A stretch of DNA of 64,000 nucleotides from assembly GCF_900239935.1 (NCBI RefSeq), contig NZ_LT965928.1, positions 792,945-856,944 on the forward strand, in the 5' to 3' direction. This document shows, piece by piece, positions 36,909 through 46,449 of this stretch. Under the pieces are notes generated by a model. That model saw nothing but the letters and a program-made list of their open reading frames with translations. It was not told where the DNA came from and did no database searches. Within the stretch, counting starts at the first letter, position 1; each line of letters starts with the position of its first letter. Made by a program: the position numbers and the translations under genes. Origin of the DNA: Pseudoalteromonas carrageenovora IAM 12662 (lineage in GTDB: Bacteria; Pseudomonadota; Gammaproteobacteria; Enterobacterales; Alteromonadaceae).

Positions 36909-38012
36909 ATGCAAAGGGAACAGGTAATAGTTGTAAAGCTTGGTACAAGTGTACTTACTGGTGGCACCGATAAATTAGACAAAGCACACATGGTTGAACT
37001 TGTACGCCAGTGTAGTGAGCTTAAAAAACAAGGCCACCAAGTCATTTTAGTATCAAGCGGCGCTGTTGCAGCAGGTCGTGAGCAACTTATTAAACCCTGT
37101 GGCCGAAGCCTGATTGATAAGCAAATGTTAGCGGCAGTAGGGCAAGGCCAACTTATCCATATTTGGCAAAGCTTATTTGCTTTATATGGTATTAACGTAG
37201 GGCAAATGTTACTAACCCGAGCGGATGTAGATGATCGCGCTCGCTATTTAAATGCTCGCGATACACTCACCGCATTATTAAATTACGATGTAGTGCCCAT
37301 TATTAACGAAAACGATGCAGTCGCTACAAGCGAAATTAAAGTGGGCGATAACGATAACTTATCGGCCCTTGTAGCTATTTTGGCTAATGCCAACAAGTTA
37401 TTGCTACTTACCGACCAAGAAGGCTTATTTACCAGCGACCCGCGCACTAATGCTGATGCAAAGCTAATTGACGAAGTAACCCACATAAACGATGAACTTC
37501 GCCAACTTGCTGGTGGCAGTGGGACAAACTTAGGCACCGGCGGTATGGCCACAAAACTCCAAGCTGCCGATATAGCAAGGCGCGCAGGGGTTGAGGTTAT
37601 TATTGCCAAAGGTGCTGGAAACAACGTTATTTTAAAATGCATGAGTGAGCAATTACCGGGGACGCGTTTTTTAAAGCTTAGTGCGCCAAAAGATGGCCGT
37701 AAAAAATGGCTAATGGCAGGGCCTAAAAGCACAGGCCAAATAATGATTGATGAAGGGGCCATTGCAGCACTGCAAAACAAAGGCGCAAGTTTACTCTCTA
37801 AAGGAGTTACAAGTGCATTTGGTCGCTTTGAGCGAGGCGACTTAATAGATCTAATTGATGTCGATAACCAAGTTATTGCACGTGGCCTAACACGCTTTAG
37901 CAGTGTTGAGGTAAATAAAATTAAAGGAGCGCATTCAAATCAAATAGGCAATTTACTCGATTACGATACAGGAGCAGAGGTATTACACCGAGACGATTTA
38001 GTCTTATTTTAA
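36909..38012 (+). CDS. proB: Glutamate 5-kinase
   Basis: 367 residues, the same length as E. coli ProB. It phosphorylates glutamate at the start of proline synthesis. Amino-acid kinase domain: [26 protein letters not shown], the feedback-related INENDAVA and [13 protein letters not shown], and [13 protein letters not shown]; the C-terminal PUA domain occupies about 275-367. proA does not follow, unlike the usual proBA operon. The ribosome binding site before ATG 36909 is poor, but this start matches the family N-terminus. It diverges from the EamA gene. Confidence 0.94.
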   Translation: MQREQVIVVKLGTSVLTGGTDKLDKAHMVELVRQCSELKKQGHQVILVSSGAVAAGREQLIKPCGRSLIDKQMLAAVGQGQLIHIWQSLFALYGINVGQMLLTRADVDDRARYLNARDTLTALLNYDVVPIINENDAVATSEIKVGDNDNLSALVAILANANKLLLLTDQEGLFTSDPRTNADAKLIDEVTHINDELRQLAGGSGTNLGTGGMATKLQAADIARRAGVEVIIAKGAGNNVILKCMSEQLPGTRFLKLSAPKDGRKKWLMAGPKSTGQIMIDEGAIAALQNKGASLLSKGVTSAFGRFERGDLIDLIDVDNQVIARGLTRFSSVEVNKIKGAHSNQIGNLLDYDTGAEVLHRDDLVLF

Positions 38013-38109
38013 ACCTACTTTAGTATGGGAATAAGGTGTTGCTAATAATTTAGCAAAACTGATAATTTTGTCTAAACTGTTGAGATAATAAACAGTTTAG
38101 GCATTTTTA

Positions 38110-39084
38110 ATGAAGGCGAATAGTTGCGGGCATGAATGGATTGTTAAGCTTACACAGCAAGAAGAGGAAAGCGACTTAGACACTGCTCTTATTCAAATTA
38201 TTGCCGATTTACTCGAAATCAAGCACTTTGCCATATACATAAATAAACATATTTCGAGGCCATTGCCTCCTACATTAATTAACACCAGCAGTAGCCTTAA
38301 AGCTTTATCTCCCACAGAAGCCTTATTGGTTCTTCATAAGGTTTCTCAGAATAAAATACGAGTAAGCCGCAGTAGCAACGTAATTAGAAGTTACTTACCT
38401 GTTTATCACTTAGGCGAAGTAATGGGGGTTTTATTAATAGAAACTCAGCATGCACTAAGTGAACGCATAACCGCGTTGGCTATTCATATTTTAAATATTT
38501 ATGCTAATCAACTCGGGCTTTTGTATAAATCGCGCTTAGACCCGTTAACAGAGCTATTAAATAGGCAAACATTTGACAAAAAAGTAATTGAAATAGTTTC
38601 AGGTAATGGCTTTTTAAAACCACGAAGTGAGGTTTCAAATAAGCGTCGATGGTATTTAGCCATTGCCGACATTGATCTTTTTAAAAATGTAAATGATAAC
38701 TACGGACATGTAATTGGCGATGAGGTTATTTTGTTAGTGGCAAGGCTTTTAAAAAATAACTTTAGATTAGAGGATTACGTATTTAGATACGGTGGTGAAG
38801 AGTTTGCGGTATTATTTCAAACTAAAACAGAGACCGAAGCGCGTGTTGCCCTTAACAGATTACGCTTAAATGTTGCAGAGTATCCTTTTCCGCAAGTAGG
38901 GCAGCTCACCATTAGCTGTGGTTTTTTAGAACTTGCCAGTATTGATACGGTTTCAAGCATTGTTAACCAAGCAGATTTAGCCCTATATCACTCTAAAAAT
39001 AATGGCCGAAACAGAGTAACTTCTTATAATGAATTAGGCGTAAACTTCCAACAACAAGTAGATAACAGCATTGAGCTTTTTTGA
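38110..39084 (+). CDS. Diguanylate cyclase (GGDEF) with N-terminal sensor-like region
   Basis: 324 residues, no membrane segment. Residues about 1-140 look GAF-like. The GGDEF domain (about 150-310) has DPLTELLNRQTF, IADIDLFKNVNDNYGH and the catalytic GGEEF (FRYGGEEFAVLF); no RxxD inhibitory site is seen in the usual place. It should make cyclic di-GMP from GTP. It stands alone after proB. One of three GGDEF proteins in 13 kb. Confidence 0.88.
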   Translation: MKANSCGHEWIVKLTQQEEESDLDTALIQIIADLLEIKHFAIYINKHISRPLPPTLINTSSSLKALSPTEALLVLHKVSQNKIRVSRSSNVIRSYLPVYHLGEVMGVLLIETQHALSERITALAIHILNIYANQLGLLYKSRLDPLTELLNRQTFDKKVIEIVSGNGFLKPRSEVSNKRRWYLAIADIDLFKNVNDNYGHVIGDEVILLVARLLKNNFRLEDYVFRYGGEEFAVLFQTKTETEARVALNRLRLNVAEYPFPQVGQLTISCGFLELASIDTVSSIVNQADLALYHSKNNGRNRVTSYNELGVNFQQQVDNSIELF

Positions 39085-39140
39085 TTGTAAATTTGTGCTA
39101 AAATCTGGCTCCTTAAATTGTTGTAGGCAGAGCACAAAAC

Positions 39141-39500
39141 ATGAAATTCGTTCGTTGGTTTTTAGGTTGTATAATTTTATTCTTTAATTTTGTATTTACT
39201 CCTCGCAGTAAAAAGCGTGCAAGCGACGAGCAAGCAAAGCTTGATCTGCAAACCTCACAATTTAAACTTTATCAATTTAAATCATGCCCGTTTTGCGTAA
39301 AAGTGCGCCGTGCTATTAAGCGCGAAGGCTTAAAAGTAGAAACGCGTGATGCAAAAAATAATCAGCAATATCGTCAAGAGTTGTTAGAGCAAGGCGGCAA
39401 AATTAAAGTGCCATGCCTACGTATTGAAAAAGATGGCCAAGTACAATGGCTATACGAATCAAACGATATTATTGCTTACTTAAATAAAGTAGCAGCTTAA
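39141..39500 (+). CDS. Membrane-anchored glutaredoxin-like protein
   Basis: 119 residues. An N-terminal hydrophobic segment (about 5-20) anchors a glutaredoxin fold with active site CPFC (FKSCPFCVKVRRAIKREG) and the cis-proline region KVPCLRI. The basic residues after the segment (PRSKKR) suggest the thioredoxin fold stays in the cytoplasm. A dithiol redox role is likely. It lies 46 bp before gltX and could be cotranscribed with it. Confidence 0.82.
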   Translation: MKFVRWFLGCIILFFNFVFTPRSKKRASDEQAKLDLQTSQFKLYQFKSCPFCVKVRRAIKREGLKVETRDAKNNQQYRQELLEQGGKIKVPCLRIEKDGQVQWLYESNDIIAYLNKVAA

Positions 39501-39546
39501 ACGTAACCATATAATTTTTATCTCACTTATTTAAAGAGACATTACC

Positions 39547-41031
39547 ATGACAATCCGTACTCGTGTTGCCCCGTCACCAACAGGTGACCCGCATCTTGGC
39601 ACAGCTTACATTGCTTTATTTAACTACTGTTTTGCTAAACAGCAAGGCGGCGAGTTTGTTCTTCGTATTGAAGATACCGACCAAGTGCGCAGCACACCAG
39701 AATCAGAGCAAGCTATTATGGATAGCCTGCGTTGGTTAGGCCTTGAGTGGGATCATGGCCCTGACGTAGGTGGTGAATTTGGTCCTTACCGTCAATCTGA
39801 GCGTAGCGATTTATATAAAAAATACGCGCACCAGCTAGTTGAGCAAGGTAAAGCGTTTTACTGTTTTGCTACAAGCGAAGAGCTTGATCAAATGCGCGAA
39901 GAGCAAATGGCCGAAGGTCTGCGCCCTAAGTACGATGGTCGTGGTTTAAACCACACAGAAGACGAAATTAAAGCAAACCTAGCTGCTGGTAAGCCTTACG
40001 TTATACGTATGAAAATACCAAGCGAAGGCACCTTTAAATTTAACGACTACCTACGCGACGAAATTGAGATCCCCTGGGAAAACGTAGACATGCAAGTGCT
40101 ATTAAAAGCCGATGGTTTCCCAACGTACTTTTTAGCAAACGTGGTAGATGATCACCACATGCAAATTAGCCATATTTTCCGTGGCGAAGAGTGGATTAAC
40201 TCAGCACCTAAACTATTAAAACTTTACGAAGATTTTGGTTGGGAAGCGCCAGTATTAGGGCATTTACCATTATTGCGTAACCCAGATAAATCAAAGCTTT
40301 CTAAGCGTAAAAACCCAACCAGTATTAATTACTATAAAGAAATGGGTTACCTACCAGAAGCGGTGCTTAACTACTTAGGCCGTATGGGTTGGTCAATGCC
40401 TGATGAGCGTGAAAAATTCACCCTTAACGAGATGATTGAAAACTTCGACATGAAGCGAGTATCGCTTGGTGGCCCAGTATTTGACGTAGACAAGCTAAGC
40501 TGGTTAAACGGCACGTGGATCCGCGAAAACCTAACTGACGAAGAGCTTGTGCAGCGTTTTGTTGATTGGAAGTTTAACGGTGAAATGCTAGCTAAAGTAT
40601 TACCAGAAGCTAAAACGCGTATTAATACGTTGTCGGATATGGTTGATTTAGCCGGTCACTTTGTTGGGGGGATTCCAACTTACGACCCAGCACTTTTAAC
40701 TGCGGGCAAAGCTGACGAAAACGTAATACGCCAAGCGCTACAATTTTTTGTATGGCAATTAGAAGGCTTACGTAGCTTTGAAAAGCCAGCTATTTTTGCC
40801 ATTGCAAAAGAAGTCGCTACATTCCATGAGCTTAAAATTAAAGACTTTTTAGAGCCAATATTTGTAGCAATCACAGGTAAAACATCATCTACCTCTGTGC
40901 TTGATGCAATGGAAATTTTGGGCTCTGATCTATCACGTGCGCGTATACGTGTAGCGCTTGCTCATTTAGGTATTTCTAAAAAGCAGGCTAAAAATATTGA
41001 GCGTGCGTACCGCACATACCCAAGTGCATAA
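39547..41031 (+). CDS. gltX: Glutamyl-tRNA synthetase
   Basis: 494 residues. Charges tRNA-Glu. Class I signatures: [16 protein letters not shown] (HIGH-like) and [10 protein letters not shown] (KMSKS variant KLSKR), with the FRGEEW motif in the catalytic domain and a helical anticodon-binding C-terminus. It is longer than E. coli GltX (471) by additions in the C-terminal half. It is the full-length enzyme, separate from the truncated gluQRS at 14 kb. A terminator follows. Confidence 0.95.
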   Translation: MTIRTRVAPSPTGDPHLGTAYIALFNYCFAKQQGGEFVLRIEDTDQVRSTPESEQAIMDSLRWLGLEWDHGPDVGGEFGPYRQSERSDLYKKYAHQLVEQGKAFYCFATSEELDQMREEQMAEGLRPKYDGRGLNHTEDEIKANLAAGKPYVIRMKIPSEGTFKFNDYLRDEIEIPWENVDMQVLLKADGFPTYFLANVVDDHHMQISHIFRGEEWINSAPKLLKLYEDFGWEAPVLGHLPLLRNPDKSKLSKRKNPTSINYYKEMGYLPEAVLNYLGRMGWSMPDEREKFTLNEMIENFDMKRVSLGGPVFDVDKLSWLNGTWIRENLTDEELVQRFVDWKFNGEMLAKVLPEAKTRINTLSDMVDLAGHFVGGIPTYDPALLTAGKADENVIRQALQFFVWQLEGLRSFEKPAIFAIAKEVATFHELKIKDFLEPIFVAITGKTSSTSVLDAMEILGSDLSRARIRVALAHLGISKKQAKNIERAYRTYPSA

Positions 41032-41048
41032 TCTTTAGTCTTACTTTA

Positions 41049-41085
41049 TAAAAAGCCGAGCTTATTAATTAAGTTCGGCTTTTTT
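41049..41085 (+). terminator. Terminator of gltX
   Basis: AAAAGCCGAGCTT (41051-41063) pairs with AAGTTCGGCTTTT (41071-41083; one G-U), loop ATTAATT, followed by T. Confidence 0.9.
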
Positions 41086-41192
41086 GTTTCAGGCTGTTTG
41101 GCTATATGTCATGGTATTTTGATATTGTTTAGCGCAAGCATTCGTAATTTACTAAATGCTATAATGCTGCATGTAAACCCAAAGGAGGCAGT

Positions 41193-41492
41193 ATGATTGC
41201 ACCTGTAAAAAACAAAGCCTTATTTAGCAGCAATACCTTTTCAATAAATTTAGTTACTTACCCTACAAACCACAGCGTAATGAACCATATTGACCCAGTG
41301 CAACAAGGTCGCTATTACAAGCTTAATTTTGTACTAGTAAAGCCTAAAACTGGCGGGGCATTTAAATGCTCTAAATGCATTATTAATTGGTTTAACCGCG
41401 TGTATTTATTTAGACCCGATAAGTATGAGCACAGTGTAACTAAAATAGAGTCGGGCAAGCGTGTACTACTTAGCTTTGCATTAAATATTTAG
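41193..41492 (+). CDS. Small 2OG-Fe(II) oxygenase-like protein
   Basis: 99 residues with a very strong ribosome binding site (AAAGGAGG) before ATG 41193. Though short, it shows the core of a 2-oxoglutarate/iron dioxygenase jelly roll in the right order: an HxD pair in VMNHIDPVQQG, a strand KLNFVLVKPKTGGAF, a late histidine in KYEHSVTKI and a 2OG-type arginine in SGKRVLLSFAL. Such domains are usually nearer 180-200 residues, so this is a minimal or trimmed version. Substrate unknown. Assignment is by motif reading only. Confidence 0.6.
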   Translation: MIAPVKNKALFSSNTFSINLVTYPTNHSVMNHIDPVQQGRYYKLNFVLVKPKTGGAFKCSKCIINWFNRVYLFRPDKYEHSVTKIESGKRVLLSFALNI

Positions 41493-41512
41493 CCAGAGTT
41501 AAGGGTATTTAA

Positions 41513-41905
41513 TTAATAGTCGTAGGCCTGTCCGGTGCATAAAACAGATAGGTCACAATACGATACTGAGGTTTCACTACAAGAATTGATAGTAAAGGCA
41601 TTGCCGCCTCTGCGCATTGCATCCGCTTTAAGTGAATCAATCGCGTTTGATTTAGAGCGATTGTAGCTTATATTTTTATTGCCTCTACCGTCGCCATCGC
41701 AGCTTTCGCCTTCTATTCTCCCTAAAAGTGTTGCGCCACTTTCGTGTGCTTCTTGGTCGCTATAAAATTGCTGCAAATCTCTTTTATTAACGTAGGTGCC
41801 AATTTCTTGAGATAAAACGCCGTTGTCTATATCTGTATGATAAGTCATGCCAGAGCACCCAGCCAAAGTTGTTAGTACGCTTATTGTTGCTATAACACGT
41901 AGCAT
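41513..41905 (-). CDS. RcsF-like lipoprotein
   Basis: 130 residues from ATG 41905, chosen because it opens a lipoprotein signal ending TLAGC (C17) with AGGGA upstream; the longer frame is implausible. The C-terminal half has four cysteines in the RcsF pattern: GRIEGESC, then NAFTINSCSE, SYCDLSVLC and TGQAYDY, resembling E. coli HSCEVTSGTPGC and YRQAVCIG. RcsF is an outer-membrane stress sensor with two disulfides. No Rcs phosphorelay gene is visible in this window. Confidence 0.65.
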   Translation of the reverse strand: MLRVIATISVLTTLAGCSGMTYHTDIDNGVLSQEIGTYVNKRDLQQFYSDQEAHESGATLLGRIEGESCDGDGRGNKNISYNRSKSNAIDSLKADAMRRGGNAFTINSCSETSVSYCDLSVLCTGQAYDY

Positions 41906-42072
41906 AATTATTAGTCCCTTATGTAGTTTGGAAAGTAAATTACTAACAAAAACAGAAGTGTGCAACATTTACTCTTAAGTTAATTGTAAGATTTAGTAAG
42001 TGATTCGACCTCTCTTTATTTTTTTTCTGGTAGTATGGATAGGTTATAAGCAGTTTAAGCAGTGAACAAACT

Positions 42073-42774
42073 ATGTTAAGTCCTTATTTTCAGCAACATG
42101 CTGATTACGTTTCTATCTCTCGTGAGCAAGGTTGTCGTTTCGCAAAATGTGTTGCCGATGACTACAACCCACTTCATGACAAAGATGCTAAAAAGTTTTG
42201 CGCGCCAGGAGACTTACTTTTTTCTTTAGTGTTAGACCGCTATGGTATAAGTGAGCGAATGGAATTTACCTTTGCTGGTATGGTTGACGAAAACACTAAA
42301 CTTAATTTCCCACAAGGGGATGACGAATTTGATGTAACCAACGGCGATAAAGTTATATTAAAGGTAAAACGCGAAGGTAAAACCAGCAAATGCCCAACAC
42401 TTACTAATAGCCTAATAAAAAACTATGTTGAGTTTTCTGGTGCGGCTTTCCCGCATGTAATTATTCCACTAATGGGTAAGCAAGAGGTGATGATTAACCC
42501 TGCGCGCCCAATGGTTATTTACGAGTCGATGATTATTAACCTTGATAACATTGATATTCAAGAACCTACGCTTGAATTTGCTGAGCCAAGTTTTGAGTAC
42601 GCCGGTAAACGCGGAAAAATTACTTTGCGCTTTAATTTACTAGAAAACGGCGAAAAAGTCGGTTTTGGTGAAAAGCACATGGTGGTGTCGGGTATTCGTG
42701 AATACTGCCAAGCAACGGTTGATGACTTAATCGCGTTTTATAATGACCGCAAAGCCACGTTAAAACCGGCTTAA
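42073..42774 (+). CDS. DUF3581 family protein
   Basis: 233 residues, soluble, no signal. It matches DUF3581 by SREQGCRFAKCVADDYNPLHD near the front and SGAAFPHVIIPLMGKQEV in the middle. YNPLHD within a short helix resembles the hydratase motif of MaoC/hot-dog proteins, so an acyl-binding hot-dog fold is plausible but unproven. Monocistronic, followed by a strong terminator. Confidence 0.82.
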   Translation: MLSPYFQQHADYVSISREQGCRFAKCVADDYNPLHDKDAKKFCAPGDLLFSLVLDRYGISERMEFTFAGMVDENTKLNFPQGDDEFDVTNGDKVILKVKREGKTSKCPTLTNSLIKNYVEFSGAAFPHVIIPLMGKQEVMINPARPMVIYESMIINLDNIDIQEPTLEFAEPSFEYAGKRGKITLRFNLLENGEKVGFGEKHMVVSGIREYCQATVDDLIAFYNDRKATLKPA

Positions 42775-42787
42775 AGCTTATTTTAAA

Positions 42788-42816
42788 TAAAGGCGCTATT
42801 TATAGCGCCTTTTTTA
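42788..42816 (+). terminator. Terminator of the DUF3581 gene
   Basis: AAAGGCGCTA (42789-42798), short loop, TAGCGCCTTT and further T: a 10-bp perfect stem with T-run. Confidence 0.92.
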
Positions 42817-42867
42817 TTACTAAAGCTCAGGTATAATAGCGCTCTTTGTTATTTTAAAGCTAAGCCT

Positions 42868-44115
42868 ATGTCTGCTACATCGTTCTCATCTCTTAAACTC
42901 GATTCGTTATTATTAACAGCGATTGAGCAAAATAATTACACTACGCCAACCGCAATTCAGGTTAAAACCATTCCGCCTATTTTAGCGGGCAACGATGTAA
43001 TGGGCAGTGCACAAACAGGCACAGGTAAAACAGCAGCCTTTGTATTACCACTACTACATAAGCTTTTAAATACACCTAAAAAAGATGAGCCAGGCATTGC
43101 CCGAGTGGTCATTTTAACGCCAACGCGTGAGCTTGCTCAGCAAGTATTTGCAAGCTTTGAAAAGTACGCTCAAGGCAGTAATATTAATGGCGCTTTAGCG
43201 TATGGCGGTGCAAGTATTGGCCCGCAAATTAAAGCACTTAAAACGGCGCAAGTGATAGTGGCAACGCCAGGTCGTTTGCTCGATCATATAGTTAAAGGCA
43301 GTGTGGTGCTTTCAAGTGTTGATTCACTAGTATTCGATGAAGCAGACCGGATGCTCGACATGGGCTTTATTGACGAAATAAAACGTATTCTGCGCCACAT
43401 TCCAGGCGATCGCCAAACTTTATTGTTCTCAGCAACATTTGACGATAGCGTGTTTGAGCTAAGTAAAAAGCTACTTAAAAACCCTGAGCTGATTGAAGTT
43501 GATAAACGCAATTCAGCCGCCGTTGAAGTCGAGCAAGTTATTTACTCGGTAGATGAAGACCGTAAACGCGAGTTGGTATCGCACATGATTGGTATGAAAA
43601 ACTGGCGCCAAGTACTTATATTTACGCGCACCAAGCAAATGGCCGATAAACTTGCCAAAGAAATGTGTAAAGACGGTTTAAAAACAGAATCCATTCATGG
43701 CGATAAATCGCAAGGCGCGCGTGACCGTGCACTACAAAACTTTAAAGAAGGCACTACACGCGTATTAGTTGCCACCGATGTAGCAGCGCGTGGGCTCGAT
43801 ATACCTGCGCTTAAATATGTAATAAATTTTGAACTGCCATACATAGCAGAAGACTACGTACACCGCATTGGCCGTACAGGTCGCGCCGGTGAGCAAGGCC
43901 TTGCAATGTCGCTAGTAAGTATTGATGAGCAATGGCTACTTGAAGAAATAGAAGTCCTACTTGATACGCGTTTAGCGCCTCAATGGTTAGAAGGTTACGA
44001 GCCAGATTTAAACAAAAAGCCTAAAGATAATCGTAAAAACACCAATAAAGCGCGAAAAGATCGTGATAAAAAACGCATTACAGGTCAAAGAGCACCCAGT
44101 AGACGCCGTAAGTAA
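42868..44115 (+). CDS. DEAD-box RNA helicase, RhlE-like
   Basis: 415 residues. ATP-dependent RNA unwinding in ribosome assembly or RNA decay. The full motif set is present: Q motif near FSSLKLDSLLL and TPTAIQ, motif I AQTGTGKT, PTRELAQQ, ATPGRLLD, DEAD in VFDEADRMLDMG, SAT, IFTRTKQMADKL, ATDVAARGLD and HRIGRTGRAG. The C-terminus is a short basic tail (KDRDKKRITGQRAPSRRRK), typical of the RhlE group. Monocistronic. Confidence 0.9.
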   Translation: MSATSFSSLKLDSLLLTAIEQNNYTTPTAIQVKTIPPILAGNDVMGSAQTGTGKTAAFVLPLLHKLLNTPKKDEPGIARVVILTPTRELAQQVFASFEKYAQGSNINGALAYGGASIGPQIKALKTAQVIVATPGRLLDHIVKGSVVLSSVDSLVFDEADRMLDMGFIDEIKRILRHIPGDRQTLLFSATFDDSVFELSKKLLKNPELIEVDKRNSAAVEVEQVIYSVDEDRKRELVSHMIGMKNWRQVLIFTRTKQMADKLAKEMCKDGLKTESIHGDKSQGARDRALQNFKEGTTRVLVATDVAARGLDIPALKYVINFELPYIAEDYVHRIGRTGRAGEQGLAMSLVSIDEQWLLEEIEVLLDTRLAPQWLEGYEPDLNKKPKDNRKNTNKARKDRDKKRITGQRAPSRRRK

Positions 44116-44173
44116 TAGCTTTTGTTTCGCTTTTTTGCCTATACTTGAGCTAATAAATAGCTGAGGTAAAGTT

Positions 44174-45199
44174 ATGTTTGAAACGGATCAATGGGCATTT
44201 TCGGGAGTCGATGGCCAAATATCACTGCACAAATGGCAAAAGACCATTGATCTTATTACGGGGCTGTTTTCGGCTCCGTCAGGTTATATAGTACAGGCAA
44301 CTAGCAAAGGCTACCGGGTTGTAATTAGAAGTAATGAAGGCGGCTCTAACTTTGAAACCAACTCAATACTCCCTCCACAAACACCTCTTTTTTGCAGATA
44401 CGTAGCGGAAAATAACAATATTTTATATGTTAACGATGCCTGCAATAATGAGCAATGGAATACCATGCCTGAGGTTGTTGAAGATGGCGTTCAATCATAC
44501 CTAGGATTACCCATTCATTGGCCCGAAGGTGATGTGTTTGGCACGCTATGTTTAAAAGACACAAAACAAACTAGTTATACCGATGAGTATTTTGAGCTAA
44601 TAGAGCAGCTTCGCGACTTGATTGAAGACGATTTAGCGCTTATTTATAGCTTTGAGCAAATGCGCGAAATAACCATGCTTGACCCACTTACAAACATTTA
44701 TAACCGCCGCGCACTTACCTTGCTAGCTCAGCAAAAGCTTAACTTAGCACTGCGTTTAGGCTTTGACGTATGCTGCTTGTTTATTGATATAAACGATTTT
44801 AAAAAATTAAACGATACCTGCGGCCATGAAGTAGGCGACAAAGCGTTAATTATTTTGGCTAATACCCTAAAAACACATTTAAGAGATGCTGATATAGTAG
44901 GGCGTTTAGGCGGCGACGAGTTTATTGCTGTAATGCAGATAAGCGATAAAAGTAAGCTTAGCTATATTATTGATAAAATTACCACTGAGTATTCAAAAGC
45001 ACTTATAAAAGAAAGTGTCTGTGATTTATCTCTTAGTATTGGCTATAGCTTTACAGATAAACAAAAGCAGCTATTTGATGCATTATTAAATAATGCAGAC
45101 CAAGCCATGTATAAAAATAAACAAGCGTATAAGCAGGCAAAAAAACTTAACAATACAAGCAGTACACTTAATCATAGCGATAAAAAAGCAAGCCATTAG
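44174..45199 (+). CDS. GAF-GGDEF diguanylate cyclase
   Basis: 341 residues, cytoplasmic. A GAF domain (about 10-165; CRYVAENNNILYVNDACNN, SYLGLPIHWPEGDVFGTLCL) is followed by GGDEF (about 175-325) with DPLTNIYNRRAL, LFIDINDFKKLNDTCGH and an intact GGDEF in GRLGGDEFIAV. It should synthesise cyclic di-GMP under control of a small ligand or redox cue bound by GAF. GAGGT precedes ATG 44174. Convergent with the MTHFR-family gene. Confidence 0.88.
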   Translation: MFETDQWAFSGVDGQISLHKWQKTIDLITGLFSAPSGYIVQATSKGYRVVIRSNEGGSNFETNSILPPQTPLFCRYVAENNNILYVNDACNNEQWNTMPEVVEDGVQSYLGLPIHWPEGDVFGTLCLKDTKQTSYTDEYFELIEQLRDLIEDDLALIYSFEQMREITMLDPLTNIYNRRALTLLAQQKLNLALRLGFDVCCLFIDINDFKKLNDTCGHEVGDKALIILANTLKTHLRDADIVGRLGGDEFIAVMQISDKSKLSYIIDKITTEYSKALIKESVCDLSLSIGYSFTDKQKQLFDALLNNADQAMYKNKQAYKQAKKLNNTSSTLNHSDKKASH

Positions 45200-45207
45200 G
45201 CTTGCCA
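45180..45207 (-). terminator. Minus-strand terminator after the MTHFR-family gene
   Basis: GCAAGCC (45188-45194), loop ATTA, GGCTTGC (45199-45205). On the minus strand a T-run follows. It overlaps the 3' end of the convergent GGDEF gene. Confidence 0.7.
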
Positions 45208-45233
45208 AGAAGGGTGTGAATTTAGTTTAACTT

Positions 45234-46190
45234 TTAAGCGATTTGTTTTTCGGCTAAGTTTAATTCCATAATCGCTTTTAATAAACGGTATAGGTTTATT
45301 GATGCGTCAATTTCTTCTTTACGGTTTGTTAAGCTTTCAATATTTAAGCCTAGTGGCACGTCTAGGTGCGCACAGCTTTTAAGTATTAAGTCGAGGTTTT
45401 CGCGGCAAATACGTACAGATTCACTTAATGTGTTTTCTGCATCAAGCATGCGCCATTTAGTGGCCTCTGGCACTGAGATACCCAGCCATTGCATAAACTC
45501 TAAGGTTTTTTCGCCGCCGCAGGGAGTAAACGTTAAAATAAGTCGTTTTGGTGCAATGCCTTGTGCTTTACAGGTACGCGCGTAGCTGGTGATTAAATCA
45601 ATTGTGGCTTGTGCATCGTAAACAGCTTGCGATATAAAAAATTGGCAACCCTGTACTGTTTTTTCTATTAAGCGTTCATGCTCATTTCGTTTACTAGAAT
45701 GGCGCTCTGCTATGGTAACGCCACCTAAAAAGAAGTCATCACTTCGCTCAGCCAGTGCTTTATAGGCATCGGGTAAGCTTAGCTTTATATCGCCTACCGA
45801 TGATGGGCTACCCACTAACACGACATTTTTTAAATCGTAGTCGTTTTTAGTTTCGCTTAGCCAATCTTTAAATTCGCCAACGCCACGCTGCGCTACACTT
45901 TTATAGGTAATTACATCTTGAGCAGATAAATTACGTAGTAAATGGCTGTACTCTCGCGGGTCTACAGTTTGCTTAAACGGAAATGGGCGAGCTTGATTAG
46001 TGCGGCTGCTTTCGTCTTGAATGTCGTAAATTATTACGCCATCGTATTCAATTTCGTGCAAGCGACCTAATAGCTTCTCTGCAATGGTTTTTAATTGCGC
46101 TTTATCGGTGCCAACTTTAGGCGGGGTAGTACCAATGAGATAAACACCTTGTTTGGTGTCTTCTATTTTCTCTTGAAGTGATAAAGCCAT
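45234..46190 (-). CDS. Methylenetetrahydrofolate reductase-family protein
   Basis: 318 residues from ATG 46190 (MALSLQEKIED); ATG 46199 is the alternative. The TIM-barrel pattern of the MTHFR superfamily is visible in VVLVGSPSSVGDIKLSLPDAY, FFLGGVTIAERH, CQFFISQAVYDA and LILTFTPCGGEKTLEFMQWLG. It differs from canonical MetF, which has a conserved PHLTC stretch not seen here, so the natural substrate is uncertain. Cytoplasmic, monocistronic. Confidence 0.7.
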   Translation of the reverse strand: MALSLQEKIEDTKQGVYLIGTTPPKVGTDKAQLKTIAEKLLGRLHEIEYDGVIIYDIQDESSRTNQARPFPFKQTVDPREYSHLLRNLSAQDVITYKSVAQRGVGEFKDWLSETKNDYDLKNVVLVGSPSSVGDIKLSLPDAYKALAERSDDFFLGGVTIAERHSSKRNEHERLIEKTVQGCQFFISQAVYDAQATIDLITSYARTCKAQGIAPKRLILTFTPCGGEKTLEFMQWLGISVPEATKWRMLDAENTLSESVRICRENLDLILKSCAHLDVPLGLNIESLTNRKEEIDASINLYRLLKAIMELNLAEKQIA

Positions 46191-46449
46191 AATCCTCATT
46201 CCAGCTTAGTCCAATGTATGTAATTTAATATAGCAGCCATTTAGACGTCTAGATAGATTTATTTAATGAAAGTTTTTCAACTTAGGTGAGGAATATTCAT
46301 ACTGACAATTTAATAAACCGCCTGATTGACACAGTTGTTTACATAAAAAATGGGCTAAAGCTCTTACATTTACTCGCTTTAAGGCATAATCGAATGTGAG
46401 TTAGTAATAAACCTAACAATAAATTTGCTCAATTTAAAAAGGGACAATA

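Noticed and set aside
36909..38012. proBA operon
   Set aside because: No proA follows; the next gene is an unrelated diguanylate cyclase.
45234..46190. Canonical metF
   Set aside because: The superfamily fold is visible but signature stretches of MetF are absent, so I give no gene symbol.
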